Part shown: positions 48,209-57,546 of the stretch, piece by piece
Numbering within the stretch: position 1 is the stretch's first letter
How the letters are laid out: the number at the start of each line of letters is the position of its first letter
NCBI GenBank assembly: GCA_903642265.1
Contig: CAHJWN010000018.1
Span: 1 to 57,688 of the forward strand
DNA from: Acidobacteriaceae bacterium
Lineage (GTDB): Bacteria; Acidobacteriota; Terriglobia; Terriglobales; Acidobacteriaceae
Direction of reading: 5' to 3'
Length of the DNA stretch: 57,688 bases
Program-made: the position numbers and the translations under genes
Notes under the pieces: model-generated
Told to the model about the DNA's origin: nothing
Database searches by the model: none
Seen by the model: the letters and a program-made list of their open reading frames with translations, nothing else

Positions 48209-48292
48209 ATGCTACGAGTCAGCATGAGCTTCAACCTTGCAATCCATTTGCCCTTGCGGTGGATTGCAGCTCTGCTCTACCTCATGAGGTAA
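48209..48292 (+). CDS. 27-residue leader-type peptide
   Basis: ATG 48209 lies seven bases after a strong GGAGG. The peptide has a hydrophobic, aromatic second half (HLPLRWIAALLYLM) and ends at TAA 48292. It precedes the structured leader and the three-gene cassette, so it may be a leader peptide or a small membrane toxin. The large repeat begins inside it, at codon 18. Confidence 0.45.
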   Translation: MLRVSMSFNLAIHLPLRWIAALLYLMR

Positions 48293-48307
48293 GGCAGATG
48301 TAGCAAC

Positions 48308-48447
48308 CTTCCGGTGGGGTGGAGCCCGCCGGAAGTCATCAGCAGTATACGCTTTTCCGAATTTTGCGGAAACTTGCTCTGCTCGGGGGCCCCCGAGACC
48401 ATTCCAGCAACCCGCTCGCTGCGAAGGGGACGTAAATTGCGGTTACG
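48308..48447 (+). ncRNA. Structured leader, second copy
   Basis: The same four inverted repeats as at 47-186, at an offset of 48261, between the 27-residue ORF and the cassette. Confidence 0.4.
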
Positions 48448-48455
48448 TATAAACT

Positions 48456-49508
48456 TTGACGACGTTTCAAAACGGGATGGAGCAGTCTGTGGCTGAGTTC
48501 GACGAACTGCTTACGCTGATCAAAGAGCACTGCACGGCGGATCAAATCAAGGGTGTACTGCGGGGCGCAACCGGGAACAAAGACGTAAAGGTCAGTGCTG
48601 CCAGCAAAGAAGATCTCATTGAGAAGAATCTGCGCGACGCATTCCGGAGCCACTCGATAGACATCGAGCGATTACGCGACCTTCTCCGAGAAGCGGAAGA
48701 AAACGGCCCTCAGCACATCTACTATTTGCGTACGCCATCACGCGACGTTGCACAGACATTGACTCTTGACCATGTTCGTTCATCCCTTTTGGGTGCACAG
48801 AACCCTCGCCGTCCGACATATTCGCTCAAGAAAGAGGGGTATGTAGTTGCGGAGATCCGCCCGTGGAACCGCAAGAAGCCTCTCGATTGGGTCGTGAAGT
48901 TCTATGGACATGAAACCAGGGAAGAAGCTACGGGCGAGATCATTCCAGATGGACCAAACCGTCTCCTGAAGGTGTACGTACGGAAGGAATATAGGCATGT
49001 TTTGCTCGTGCGCTGGAACTCTCCCGATCTTCTGGAGCTACGCGTTCCGCGTGATTCTTCGATTCAGCGGGTGGACGGCTGGAGACGGTTTCTGGAGCAA
49101 CAGTTACGCCCCGCTATCCCGTTTGACCGGTTTCGGCCTTGGGATCTCCGCAAAGTGTCCAAAACGCTCTTCGATCTCGAAGCGAGCTACAAACGCATCT
49201 ATCGCCTTGGGGACGCGAAGCTTGAAGATCCTCATCACAACGTTGTGACGTTCGAGTCGTACTCCCCTGATGGCGATCTCTTCGCAGCTGCGGCTACCCA
49301 ATCGGCGATGAAAGGTTTGCTCGATAATCAAGCCACACACAAGCAGCAACGTCTTCTCTGGTTGGAACAGCCTGATCAAGGAATTGAAGCCGATATCAGC
49401 ACCCTAATTGGAACCCGCACAGAGAACGAAGTGACGTTCTCGCGTCACCACAACTCTCAAGGAATCGACTATGTTACCGGTCAGCTTCGAGCGTTTAGCA
49501 AACGCTGA
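48456..49508 (+). CDS. Unknown protein, cassette gene 1, second copy
   Basis: Identical 350-residue translation to 195-1247. TTG start, ATG at residue 8 as alternative. Here the upstream small ORF and its hairpins are complete, so transcription may begin from the region around 48060-48200 and run through the structured leader. Confidence 0.7.
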   Translation: MTTFQNGMEQSVAEFDELLTLIKEHCTADQIKGVLRGATGNKDVKVSAASKEDLIEKNLRDAFRSHSIDIERLRDLLREAEENGPQHIYYLRTPSRDVAQTLTLDHVRSSLLGAQNPRRPTYSLKKEGYVVAEIRPWNRKKPLDWVVKFYGHETREEATGEIIPDGPNRLLKVYVRKEYRHVLLVRWNSPDLLELRVPRDSSIQRVDGWRRFLEQQLRPAIPFDRFRPWDLRKVSKTLFDLEASYKRIYRLGDAKLEDPHHNVVTFESYSPDGDLFAAAATQSAMKGLLDNQATHKQQRLLWLEQPDQGIEADISTLIGTRTENEVTFSRHHNSQGIDYVTGQLRAFSKR

Positions 49509-49836
49509 TCCCGAACACAGCAAAACATTTTCAATCCTCGACCAGTGGGTTCAGAGTCATCAGGATTGGCGATGGATTGTGCCTGGAATCGTCGCCCGTG
49601 ATAACCCCTTTCTGGACGCGTATGACTTGGCCGAAGCCCTCCAAGTCGCAGTAGCGGCTGGCCTCCTTCGGCTGCAGTACACGGTTCTTACACCTTCCGG
49701 CGTTCTGGCCAACGACTCTTTTGACGACCCACGGGAAGTCCCTCCAGAACTGCCGGATAGGCAGGAGAACTTTTTTGCTACCAGTAATTACCCCCTGGTG
49801 CCGGTCTACTTCCCTCTCCGGATGGCCCGCATCTGA
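49471..49836 (+). CDS. Unknown protein, cassette gene 2, second copy
   Basis: Identical 121-residue translation to 1210-1575, with the same 38-base overlap with the first gene. Winged-helix-like middle, no known family. Confidence 0.65.
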   Translation: MLPVSFERLANADPEHSKTFSILDQWVQSHQDWRWIVPGIVARDNPFLDAYDLAEALQVAVAAGLLRLQYTVLTPSGVLANDSFDDPREVPPELPDRQENFFATSNYPLVPVYFPLRMARI

Positions 49837-49838
49837 CC

Positions 49839-50384
49839 ATGCTCGCCCCGACCCAGATCCGGTCACTTATTCGAAATTGTGCGGAGCAGATCGACCGTCA
49901 CAACGACCGAATACGTGCTTTGCAGAACGAAATGCTGGATCAGGTCCCCCTTGAACAATGGCCTGTCGCTATGGCAGCTTTAGACGCAATCTTAGGAAAG
50001 AACAGGATCATTCATATGGCAGAGAACAATAACTTCTCCAACGTAGGCGTTGCGAATACAGGCCAGATGAGCGGAACGATCACCGGTAGCAGCCAGCACG
50101 TGGAGCTGAATGAGAATGCGAAGGAACTTTTCGCGGCTTTCGAGCATTTCAAAAAGGAAATCACCGCTGCCCCAACCCTCACCACCGAACAGCGAGAAGA
50201 TGCTCTTGGAGCCGTATCCGAGCTAGAAGAGCAAGCGAACAAGCCTGCCGAAGGGCGGATTATGAGTAAGGTACGCAATGCCGTGGCGGCGTTGAAGACC
50301 CTATCGTCTGGAACTACGGCCATACATGGACTTTACGAACAAGTGCATCCGCTCCTTCTGGCACACTTCCACCTGCCGCACTAG
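49839..50384 (+). CDS. Helical protein with Asn/Gly-rich motif, cassette gene 3, second copy
   Basis: Identical 181-residue translation to 1578-2123. Same N/G-rich segment between helical parts; same alternative internal start (ATG 50016). Confidence 0.65.
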   Translation: MLAPTQIRSLIRNCAEQIDRHNDRIRALQNEMLDQVPLEQWPVAMAALDAILGKNRIIHMAENNNFSNVGVANTGQMSGTITGSSQHVELNENAKELFAAFEHFKKEITAAPTLTTEQREDALGAVSELEEQANKPAEGRIMSKVRNAVAALKTLSSGTTAIHGLYEQVHPLLLAHFHLPH

Positions 50385-50392
50385 GCGACTCT

Positions 50393-51667
50393 CTACCTGG
50401 ACCGAACCCGAGGCAACTCGTCCCACCGGGTCGTCCATCGTTGCGACAGATGCTCAGCACGAAGCTTCCAGGCCGAGTCCTTAGGACCGGCAGCCAGGAT
50501 GCGAACGGTACCGCGTCCAAGCTTCGCATTGAGCTGGTCTACGGCTTTCCAAGCCCATTCTCTTCGCTCACGGTCAAGCTCACTCCACAAGGCCGGTTGC
50601 TGCACTGCCTCCGGCAGCAGCTCCGTTATCATCACGCCACACTTCGAGTAGCGGAAGCCGTCTCGCCAAAGCCGTTCGCCCAGCCGAACGGCAAGACCGA
50701 CCACCTCCCCGGTGTCGTTAGTTGTCGCAACGAAGCGGGCCGAGGCTCCATTGGAGTAGAACGGGTCCTGGTTGAAGGTGCTGGTGTGCATGAAAACAAA
50801 AAGGTTGTCGGCGGCCACCTTATAGCGGCGCATCTTCTCCGCAGCTCGCGTCGCGTAGCTTGCGAGAGCTTCCCGCATCGCCGTCCAGGAGGTGACGGGC
50901 GCTCCGAAGCTCCGGGTCACGGCAATTCCCTTCCGCGTCGGCTCCACCAATTCCAAAGGCATGCAGGAGATCCCGCGCAGCTCGTACACCGTCCGGCTCC
51001 CGGTCACGGTCATTAGAGCGCGAGCGTCATCCGGTTTGAGGGCGGCTAGATCCGCCGCCGTCAGGATTCCAATCTTCGCGAGCTTGGCGGCCGATGCTCC
51101 GCCGATGCCCCAAACCTCTTCGACCGGCACGGTGGGCAGCAGCTCCGCCCGCACCCGGCTGGAACGCAGATCGCAGACCCCGCGATACTGCGGACGTTTC
51201 TTGGCGATGAAGTTGGCCACCTTCGCAAGGGTCTTCGTAGGCGCAATGCCAACACAAGTGGGGATGCCGACCCAGCGGTGAACGCGATCGCGCAGCTCAC
51301 GCGCCAGCGGCTCGACTTCCCTGCCGTTGAATTCGCCCAAGTTCAGAAAACTCTCGTCAATCGAATAGGTCTCGACTGTAGGAACCATCGAGCCCAGCGT
51401 GTCTCCCACACGTCTCGACAAGTCGCCATAGAGGGCGTAATTTGAGCTGAACACCCGAACGTTCTCGCGCCGGATCAGGTCGCGAATCTTGAACTCGGGG
51501 TCTCCCATTTTTATCCCAAGCAATTTTGCTTCGGCACTCCGAGCGACAGCACAGCCGTCATTATTCGACAGCACAATGACGGGCTTTCCTTCCAGGTCAG
51601 GCCGGAAGACACGCTCGCAGCTCACATAGAAGTTGTTGCAGTCGATGAGGCCGAAAAGCTCGCCCAT
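50393..51667 (-). CDS. umuC: UmuC-type DNA polymerase V subunit, second copy
   Basis: Identical 424-residue translation to 2132-3406, with intact DCNNFYVSC and YSIDESF motifs. Two full umuDC operons on one replicon would raise the dose of error-prone polymerase. Confidence 0.95.
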   Translation of the reverse strand: MGELFGLIDCNNFYVSCERVFRPDLEGKPVIVLSNNDGCAVARSAEAKLLGIKMGDPEFKIRDLIRRENVRVFSSNYALYGDLSRRVGDTLGSMVPTVETYSIDESFLNLGEFNGREVEPLARELRDRVHRWVGIPTCVGIAPTKTLAKVANFIAKKRPQYRGVCDLRSSRVRAELLPTVPVEEVWGIGGASAAKLAKIGILTAADLAALKPDDARALMTVTGSRTVYELRGISCMPLELVEPTRKGIAVTRSFGAPVTSWTAMREALASYATRAAEKMRRYKVAADNLFVFMHTSTFNQDPFYSNGASARFVATTNDTGEVVGLAVRLGERLWRDGFRYSKCGVMITELLPEAVQQPALWSELDRERREWAWKAVDQLNAKLGRGTVRILAAGPKDSAWKLRAEHLSQRWTTRWDELPRVRSR

Positions 51668-51670
51668 GGT

Positions 51671-52105
51671 CTACCGCAGAGTGTGAATTGCGTGCTTCAC
51701 CACACCAAAGACGTGAAGATCTTCCCCCACGGAAACGCAGAGCGGCTGATAGCGTGGGTTGGCCGGATCGAGCCAGATGCAGTCCGGTCCCCGGCGCAGC
51801 CGCTTGACCGTGTACTCGCCGTTGACGGCCACCACAACAACGCTGCCGTTCTCCGGCTTGGCCGCCCGGTCCACCACCAGCAGATCGCCGTCCAAGATTC
51901 CGGCGTCCTTCATGGAATCTCCGTCGACCCGCATCATGAATGTCGCGGCCTTGTTCTCGATTAGGTATTCCGTCAAGTCGAGGGGTGTTTCCAGATAATC
52001 TTCTGCGGGACTCGGGAAGCCCGCTGGCACCCGCCCGTCGAAATACGGCAACACCATTGGCCAATTTGCAGCCCACTCCACCAGTTCCAAACTCATACTC
52101 GGCAC
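51671..52105 (-). CDS. umuD: UmuD-type S24 peptidase, second copy
   Basis: Identical 144-residue translation to 3410-3844, with Ala28-Gly29, Ser64 and Lys101. First gene of the second umuDC operon. Confidence 0.95.
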   Translation of the reverse strand: MPSMSLELVEWAANWPMVLPYFDGRVPAGFPSPAEDYLETPLDLTEYLIENKAATFMMRVDGDSMKDAGILDGDLLVVDRAAKPENGSVVVVAVNGEYTVKRLRRGPDCIWLDPANPRYQPLCVSVGEDLHVFGVVKHAIHTLR

Positions 52106-52126
52106 CTGTCAGAGGTATAGCAGTAG

Positions 52127-52182
52127 TGGCGAAGGAAAAGCGAAAGTATTCTTTAGAAGAGCATACTTGTCCAGTTTCGCCA
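52127..52182. promoter_or_regulatory. Nested inverted repeats upstream of umuD, second copy
   Basis: Same TGGCGAA/TTCGCCA and AAGTAT/ATACTT pairs as at 3866-3921. Confidence 0.35.
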
Positions 52183-52245
52183 TTGTGCCTAGCCATATAG
52201 ATAATAAAGTGTCTAGGAGAATATGGAGACACGATCCCGAGAGCC

Positions 52246-52839
52246 ATGACCACCACCCAGAAACTCTTCGCTTCTATAATTCTCGTCGCAGGGCTGATTT
52301 CTGCCGCTCCGAAACAACAGAACTGGTGGAAAGACAGTGCCCCGGTTCACCAGGGCACATCAGCGTGGCATCCGTTCCGCCAGTACAGCCCCGACATAGA
52401 ACGCGGGCTCTCAATCCTGGAGACCGTTGAACCCGATGAGGTCAGCTACATTCGGTCCCGCGGGTACCCAATCACGTTCATTCCTGGGATTCCAGGCACG
52501 ATGGCCGACACCACGCCTTTCGGTGTGATCGAAATTCCGTACCGCTTTCAAAATCAGCCCCCGCAGCTCGCTGTTGTGCTATCGCATGAGATCGTGCACG
52601 AACAACGACACGATCCCATTACAAACCCGCCCGTTTATCCACTGTGGAGACGTCTGCTCTGGCACCAAGAGGAAGAAATTGCACAATACGGATCTCTGGG
52701 TCGCCTTCAGACTTCGCCACCGGTACCCATCAGTGTGGAAAGTCCTTGGGAGGGGCTGGTTCTTGGAACCGTTGATCTACTGGTTCGTCGGGCCGTTTCT
52801 TCTCTTGGACCTAAGCTGCCTAGCGCTGCTCGGCTTTAG
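52246..52839 (+). CDS. Predicted secreted HEXXH metallopeptidase-like protein, second copy
   Basis: Identical 197-residue translation to 3985-4578, including the possible frame disruption after about 52700; the +1 frame with the membrane segment runs to 52900. Because the copies match, they cannot be used to decide which frame is native. Confidence 0.6.
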   Translation: MTTTQKLFASIILVAGLISAAPKQQNWWKDSAPVHQGTSAWHPFRQYSPDIERGLSILETVEPDEVSYIRSRGYPITFIPGIPGTMADTTPFGVIEIPYRFQNQPPQLAVVLSHEIVHEQRHDPITNPPVYPLWRRLLWHQEEEIAQYGSLGRLQTSPPVPISVESPWEGLVLGTVDLLVRRAVSSLGPKLPSAARL

Positions 52840-52917
52840 CGTCAGAAAAGACGTTTACAAGTTGTTTGCTCCGCAACCCTCAAAACACCGAACAGCATGA
52901 CGGTCGAGTAGGCTAGG

Positions 52918-53637
52918 CTAAAGCGGCAACTCACCATCCTCGGCGGCTTTCGCCGCCGCACGCATCATCTCTGGCCCGTTGTTCCGAATGTTTCCAACCT
53001 TCTGGTTTGCCTCAAAGACTTCCATCTCTTCGGACTCGTAAGGCCGTAGCAGATCGAGCGGCAAGCGCTCGGTCTCATCCCGATCCAACCAGCGGTCATA
53101 GTCTCGCGAGTGAAGGATGACGGGCATGCGCGGATGAATCCGCGCCATCAGCTCGTTGGCTTCTGTGGTCACGATGGCGAAGGACTGGAGCCAGTGTCCC
53201 TGCGAATCTTTCCAGGCGTCCCAGAGGCCCGCAAAGCCCATCAGGTTTCCATTGGTCAGCTCGAAGGAGTAGGGCTGCTTCGGTGGCTTCCCTTCCTTCG
53301 GCCACTCGTAGAAGCTGTTGACCGGGACGATGCAGCGGCGTTTCTTGAACGGCTCTCGCCACGTCGGAGCCTTCGTGATCGTCTCCGCTCTCGCGTTGAT
53401 AGTCGAGAGACCTTTTACGTCTTTCAGATCCTTTGTGAAGAACGGCACCAGACCCCATCGCGCCAACACCAGCTCACGATCGCCCGTCTCTCTGCTCTGC
53501 CGAATGATGGGCTGGTGCGTCGTCGGCGCTACGTTGTAGTCGGCGTCAGGCAAAGGAAACTCTGCCGGGTTTGGTGCGGCCCGAAAGTGTTCCGCGATCT
53601 TCTGCTTATCGCTCCGGCGAACGTATCGGCCACACAT
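52918..53637 (-). CDS. yedK: SRAP domain protein, second copy
   Basis: Identical 239-residue translation to 4657-5376, with Cys2, the FYEW motif and the active-site His present. Confidence 0.93.
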   Translation of the reverse strand: MCGRYVRRSDKQKIAEHFRAAPNPAEFPLPDADYNVAPTTHQPIIRQSRETGDRELVLARWGLVPFFTKDLKDVKGLSTINARAETITKAPTWREPFKKRRCIVPVNSFYEWPKEGKPPKQPYSFELTNGNLMGFAGLWDAWKDSQGHWLQSFAIVTTEANELMARIHPRMPVILHSRDYDRWLDRDETERLPLDLLRPYESEEMEVFEANQKVGNIRNNGPEMMRAAAKAAEDGELPL

Positions 53638-53655
53638 CTTTCTTCTCCTTCTACG

Positions 53656-54144
53656 CTAATGAGGCCAGTGCAGGCGAGCGAGAGCGTTCCAGTTGAAGCC
53701 GAAAAGATATACCCACATCACTACGAACAGTGCGGGGACGATCAAGACGAGTTGCGAATATTCGTATTGGATTTGCGGACCACGTTTGCCCCGACGTGCC
53801 TCTCTCCAGGTATCAAAATCGGACGCTAGCTCTATAGTTGGAGGCCGTTGTTGCATCGACCCTTCGGCGCGAAGCACTCGATCAAACTCAATCAACTTGC
53901 TCCACCAGTACCGGATATAGCCCTGTTGCTTTTGACAACTGAAAATCCAGACTATAGCAAATAAGCAGGCGATCAATGCACCGAACGCCGCTGTCCAATG
54001 ATGATTGGCTGAGATGAGCCAGTCAGCACCAAGCGCGGCTGTCTCGAAACCAGCGAAATAGGTGTTGCGCGTCCAGTAGGAGTCGATCTGAAAACGCCAC
54101 GTCTCAAAAGTCTGCTTGTACAGCTCCATGAACTCAGGCGTCAT
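53656..54144 (-). CDS. Two-helix membrane protein, RipA-like, second copy
   Basis: Identical 162-residue translation to 5395-5883; upstream neighbour of the SRAP gene in the same operon. Confidence 0.6.
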   Translation of the reverse strand: MTPEFMELYKQTFETWRFQIDSYWTRNTYFAGFETAALGADWLISANHHWTAAFGALIACLFAIVWIFSCQKQQGYIRYWWSKLIEFDRVLRAEGSMQQRPPTIELASDFDTWREARRGKRGPQIQYEYSQLVLIVPALFVVMWVYLFGFNWNALARLHWPH

Positions 54145-54176
54145 TATGAAGTCCTTCCATCCACTTTAGATCCGTA

Positions 54177-54289
54177 GGGGGAGGTCTCCCCCTGCTTCCA
54201 GAGTGCGCCGACGGAAAACCGGCCCACTCTTCCATCACCCCCACTGCGGGGGTACCCCGCAACGCCCCAAGAACAAGCAACAGCAACAG
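54177..54289 (+). ncRNA. Dispersed structured intergenic element, copy of E1
   Basis: The same hairpin series and CAACAG tail as at 5916-6028, carried by the large repeat. Confidence 0.5.
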
Positions 54290-54496
54290 CCCCCTAAGGG
54301 GCTCCGCCCCTAGCGCGCGCAAGAGCCACCTTTATCTTCCGCGCTTCGCTTGTGCAGACCGCCTGCGGCGCCCTTCGGGAAAGGAATCCGGCTCTTGCAC
54401 TTGCCACCCCCGCAGGCGTGGGCCTGGGCCAAGGCGTGTCTCAAAAGAGACACAGCCAAACCATTTCAAAACGAGGCTGCCATGCTCACCGCCCTT

Positions 54497-54534
54497 TGTC
54501 CAGAAAGAGGCTCCACAACACGTGTAGTAAGTAG
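54497..54534 (+). promoter_or_regulatory. Dispersed site S, copy within the large repeat
   Basis: Same bases as 6236-6273: TGTCCAGAAA, 12 bases, CACGTGTAGTA, AGTAG. Confidence 0.5.
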
Positions 54535-54589
54535 GCGCCGACTTTCCCAAGGTCAGCTTTCTTTCATTTCAAATGTTTACTTTTTTAAC

Positions 54590-54617
54590 TTGCTAATAAA
54601 CTATAAAGGAGTATACT
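54590..54617 (+). promoter_or_regulatory. Predicted ssb promoter, second copy
   Basis: TTGCTA, 16 bases, TATACT, as at 6329-6356. Confidence 0.6.
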
Positions 54618-54629
54618 TAGAAACAGAGA

Positions 54630-54684
54630 GGGGATGAGAAACAACCCCGATCAGCCCAACCATTGACAGTGCGGGAACACTGTC
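54630..54684 (+). promoter_or_regulatory. 5' leader hairpins of ssb, second copy
   Basis: Same GGGG/CCCC and GACAGTG/CACTGTC hairpins as at 6369-6423. Confidence 0.55.
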
Positions 54685-54712
54685 CACAGCCAGAAACACA
54701 GGAGAAACCACA

Positions 54713-55066
54713 ATGATCAACAACCTCAATCGTTCCGTCTTTATGGGCCACCTTGGAGCCGATGCAAAGCAGGATGGAGACAACAAGCCCGTCACGTTCG
54801 CCATCGCCGTATCTTCCCATTGGAACGACAACGCGGGAGATCGTCAGACGCGTACCGATTGGCACAACGTCGTGGTCTTTGGGAATCTGCGCAAGTACGC
54901 CGTCAAGCTGAAGAAGGGAGACCGTGTGTACATCGAGGCCGAGGCACGAAACAACAACTACGAAAAGAAGATTGGCGGTGAAACCGTCAAGTTCCGCGAG
55001 ACTGAGTTCCTTGCCGCAGAGATCGAGCGAGTAGCAGCGAAGGCCGACGCAGAGAACGACGAGTAA
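54713..55066 (+). CDS. ssb: Plasmid single-stranded DNA-binding protein, second copy
   Basis: Identical 117-residue translation to 6452-6805. It is the last intact gene inside the exact part of the repeat. Confidence 0.93.
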   Translation: MINNLNRSVFMGHLGADAKQDGDNKPVTFAIAVSSHWNDNAGDRQTRTDWHNVVVFGNLRKYAVKLKKGDRVYIEAEARNNNYEKKIGGETVKFRETEFLAAEIERVAAKADAENDE

Positions 55067-55087
55067 ACCAGAGTCAAGGTCTTAGGT

Positions 55088-55111
55088 GGGGCAGTGCGGG
55101 AACACTGCCCC
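55088..55111 (+). promoter_or_regulatory. CGGGAA-loop hairpin upstream of the second parB
   Basis: GGGGCAGTG/CACTGCCCC around CGGGAA, as at 6827-6850. Confidence 0.55.
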
Positions 55112-55150
55112 CAACCATAACGACGCACATACCGCACAGGAGATGCGATC

Positions 55151-56812
55151 ATGCACACCACTACAGCTGTCGATTCAGGATACAAGACTCTTCCTCTCAC
55201 GATGCTTGAGGAGTCCACAACAAACCCCCGCCGCACCTTTGATCTAGCCAAGCTCACCGAGCTTGCCCAAAGCCTCGCGACCCACGGACTCATCCAGCCG
55301 ATCACGGTTCGCCCCAAGGGCGAGACCTTCGAGATAGTTGCAGGAGCCAGGCGCTTTCGCGCCGCTCAGATCGCGGAGCTCATCGATGTTCCCGTTCGCA
55401 TCCTTGCGCTTTCCGATGAGGAGACCCTTGAGGTCCAGATCATCGAGAACAGCCAGCGGCAAGATGTTCATCCATACGAGGAGGCTTCCGCATACCAGCG
55501 TCTTCTGGACCTACCGGCCTACAGCGTTGACACGTTAGTGCAAAAGACCGGACGGAGCCAGAGCCACATCTATGCGCGACTCGCGTTGCTGCAATTGATT
55601 CCTGAAGTCGCAACCGCTTTCCAAGAGAATCGCATCACGGCCAGCCATGCCAACCTCATAGCGCGGCTTCCGACGGCGCAGCAAGCCTCAGCTTTCGAGC
55701 ACTGCTGGCGTAAGGACTACCAAGACACCGAAGCGCATCTACTTCCCGCCAAGAACGTTTCCGCGTGGATACAGGCCAACCTCTACCTGCCTCTCGCCGC
55801 CGCTCCGTTCAGTCGTGAAGACCCGTCACTGTACCCAGCCGCAGGAGCGTGTACAACCTGCCCCCGCCGCAGCGGGTTCAACACTTCCCTTTTCTGCGAC
55901 GTGCAGGAGGATCAATGCCTGGACGCGCCCTGCTACCAGACCAAGGTCGAGAGCCACTTTGACCGGGAGATTGCTTCACGGCCCAACCTCGTGCAGATCG
56001 AGGAAGGATGGCGGCCAGACAAAGATCACCGTGAGGGTGCCGTACATCGGGGAGAGTTCCGTGAGATCGAGACGCCCGTCGAGAACCCGGATGCCGAGCC
56101 GGTAGCGCCATGCGAAGCTGCCCGTCCTGCCCTCATCATCCATGGGCGGAACCGGGGAACATGGCTCACAGTCTGCACAGATGACCGTTGCCCGGTACAC
56201 GACCCAAGGCAAAGCAAGGAACGCGAGGAGCGCCCGTTGCCTCAGCCCACCGAGGACGAGACCGAAGAGCAGACCGCCGCACGAAAGGCAGACTACGAAC
56301 AGCGCAAAGCGGATGCCCTCGCTGCGGAGGTACGCCGTCAGGAGGAGCAGAGAGCAGCAGATGAGCTGGAAGAGACCGAAGCGGAAAAGCGCCGCCTTCA
56401 GATCGAGAAGCGGAAAGCGAAGCGGGAAGCCAGCTTTCAGCGGATCGTGAAAGCCGCTCCCCCGGTGTTCAACGCTGCCCAGCTCCGCGCACTCCTCAGA
56501 GCCCTTGTGAACCTTGACCCGTATTCCTTCGCGGATGACCTAGCTGTGGAAGTGAATGGGGACGCTCAGGATGACCGGCGTTCGGCAGATGAGGTTCTGA
56601 CAACCGCCATAGACGGCTTAGGCGATGTCGAGCTAACCACCTTTGCCATCCGGCTTGCTCTCTCAGGACACCGCGGCATCCCTCGGGAAAACGAGATTGA
56701 CCACCTTTCCGAGGCCGAGGCTGCTTTCGCTCCAAAGCTCGCCGCCCTCACCCTTATGAAAGGGTCCCCAAAGAAGAACGCACAGCCCACCCAAACCAAG
56801 CGCAAGGCCTAA
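55151..56812 (+). CDS. parB: ParB/Spo0J-family protein, diverged paralogue
   Basis: A 553-residue paralogue of the protein at 6890-8551, the same length. Differences start at codon 6, are scattered over the gene and include many synonymous third-position changes, so this is evolved divergence rather than sequencing error. NPRRTF, GARRFRAA, the helix-turn-helix, the Cys cluster and the coiled coil are all kept. Changes cluster in the region about residues 265-300, between the Cys cluster and the acidic linker. The two proteins may recognise the same sites and compete, or one may be resident and one imported. Confidence 0.85.
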   Translation: MHTTTAVDSGYKTLPLTMLEESTTNPRRTFDLAKLTELAQSLATHGLIQPITVRPKGETFEIVAGARRFRAAQIAELIDVPVRILALSDEETLEVQIIENSQRQDVHPYEEASAYQRLLDLPAYSVDTLVQKTGRSQSHIYARLALLQLIPEVATAFQENRITASHANLIARLPTAQQASAFEHCWRKDYQDTEAHLLPAKNVSAWIQANLYLPLAAAPFSREDPSLYPAAGACTTCPRRSGFNTSLFCDVQEDQCLDAPCYQTKVESHFDREIASRPNLVQIEEGWRPDKDHREGAVHRGEFREIETPVENPDAEPVAPCEAARPALIIHGRNRGTWLTVCTDDRCPVHDPRQSKEREERPLPQPTEDETEEQTAARKADYEQRKADALAAEVRRQEEQRAADELEETEAEKRRLQIEKRKAKREASFQRIVKAAPPVFNAAQLRALLRALVNLDPYSFADDLAVEVNGDAQDDRRSADEVLTTAIDGLGDVELTTFAIRLALSGHRGIPRENEIDHLSEAEAAFAPKLAALTLMKGSPKKNAQPTQTKRKA

Positions 56813-56830
56813 ATCCAACCGCGACAGTGA

Positions 56831-56850
56831 GGCCGGGGACTTCCCCGGCC
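56831..56850 (+). terminator. GC-rich hairpin after the second parB
   Basis: GGCCGGGG/CCCCGGCC around ACTT, as at 8570-8589, in the diverged part of the homology. Confidence 0.45.
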
Positions 56851-56881
56851 CCGCCCTCCTACGACCAAAAAAGGACCAGCC

Positions 56882-57169
56882 GTGTACAAACTTTCCTACA
56901 AGTTGTCAGTCCGCGAACGGGTGTCGGCGAAATGCGAGCGCCACCCTCGCTATAACCCCGAGAAGGATGGCCGCGCCGGAATCAAGGGCGGATGCTCAGT
57001 CTGTTACAGACTTTACGATCTCCTGCAGGCTCGAATGCAACTCGATTCAGCCGTAAGGGAGTTCATACGTCGAGCTGGACCTTGGGCAAGGCCACGCGGC
57101 TCCAGCAAGCGCCGCGTTCCAGGCGACGCGGCACCTCAGACCGTCGAGCTGCCCGAGGTGCAACGGTGA
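56882..57169 (+). CDS. Small predicted zinc-binding protein, paralogue
   Basis: A 95-residue homologue of 8621-8908 with a few substitutions and a GTG start. The Cys-x2-His and Cys-x2-Cys pairs are kept (CERH, CSVC), which supports metal binding. Stop overlaps the next GTG. Confidence 0.6.
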   Translation: MYKLSYKLSVRERVSAKCERHPRYNPEKDGRAGIKGGCSVCYRLYDLLQARMQLDSAVREFIRRAGPWARPRGSSKRRVPGDAAPQTVELPEVQR

Positions 57170-57546
57170 GCGCCCAGTGGAGCGACTGCTTCAGCCAGGT
57201 TGGAGCCGCAGAACGCGGCACAGGGAGCAAGACTTTCAAGGCGGAAGTCTTGATCTGGCAGGGTTACTTCGAGGGAGCGCTTCTCTGCATCATCTCCACG
57301 GTGCGCCTCACGGGTAGCAACCTTGCTCACTTCCTGGTCAACTCCAGTGCCAGGATTGGCGCTCACGACTGGAACCTGCGCGGGGGCCACTATGTGGACC
57401 TCCGCGTTTTATCCCGCGACCCTCTCTCGGCGGCCGCCTTAAGGCGGCTTGCTGAACTTGCCAGAACAGAGGATCCCCGTCCCGTTGCTGTGAGGCAGGG
57501 CAAGCAACTTCTCGCAGACGCCGTGCGTGTTCCAGAACCAGCCTAG
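57166..57546 (+). CDS. Small conserved protein, full-length form
   Basis: A 126-residue homologue of 8905-9180, with 40 further residues (from DPLSAAALRRL) that the first copy has lost. The C-terminal extension is helical and basic. This is probably the ancestral length. Family not recognised. Confidence 0.6.
   Translation: MSAQWSDCFSQVGAAERGTGSKTFKAEVLIWQGYFEGALLCIISTVRLTGSNLAHFLVNSSARIGAHDWNLRGGHYVDLRVLSRDPLSAAALRRLAELARTEDPRPVAVRQGKQLLADAVRVPEPA

Larger units (their letters stand above)
48262..55166. repeat. Long direct repeat, copy B
   Basis: Second copy of 1-6905, same orientation, 48261 bases away. Its left edge is not defined, because the window begins at the corresponding base of copy A. 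Its right edge is at base 16 of parB. Confidence 0.95.
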
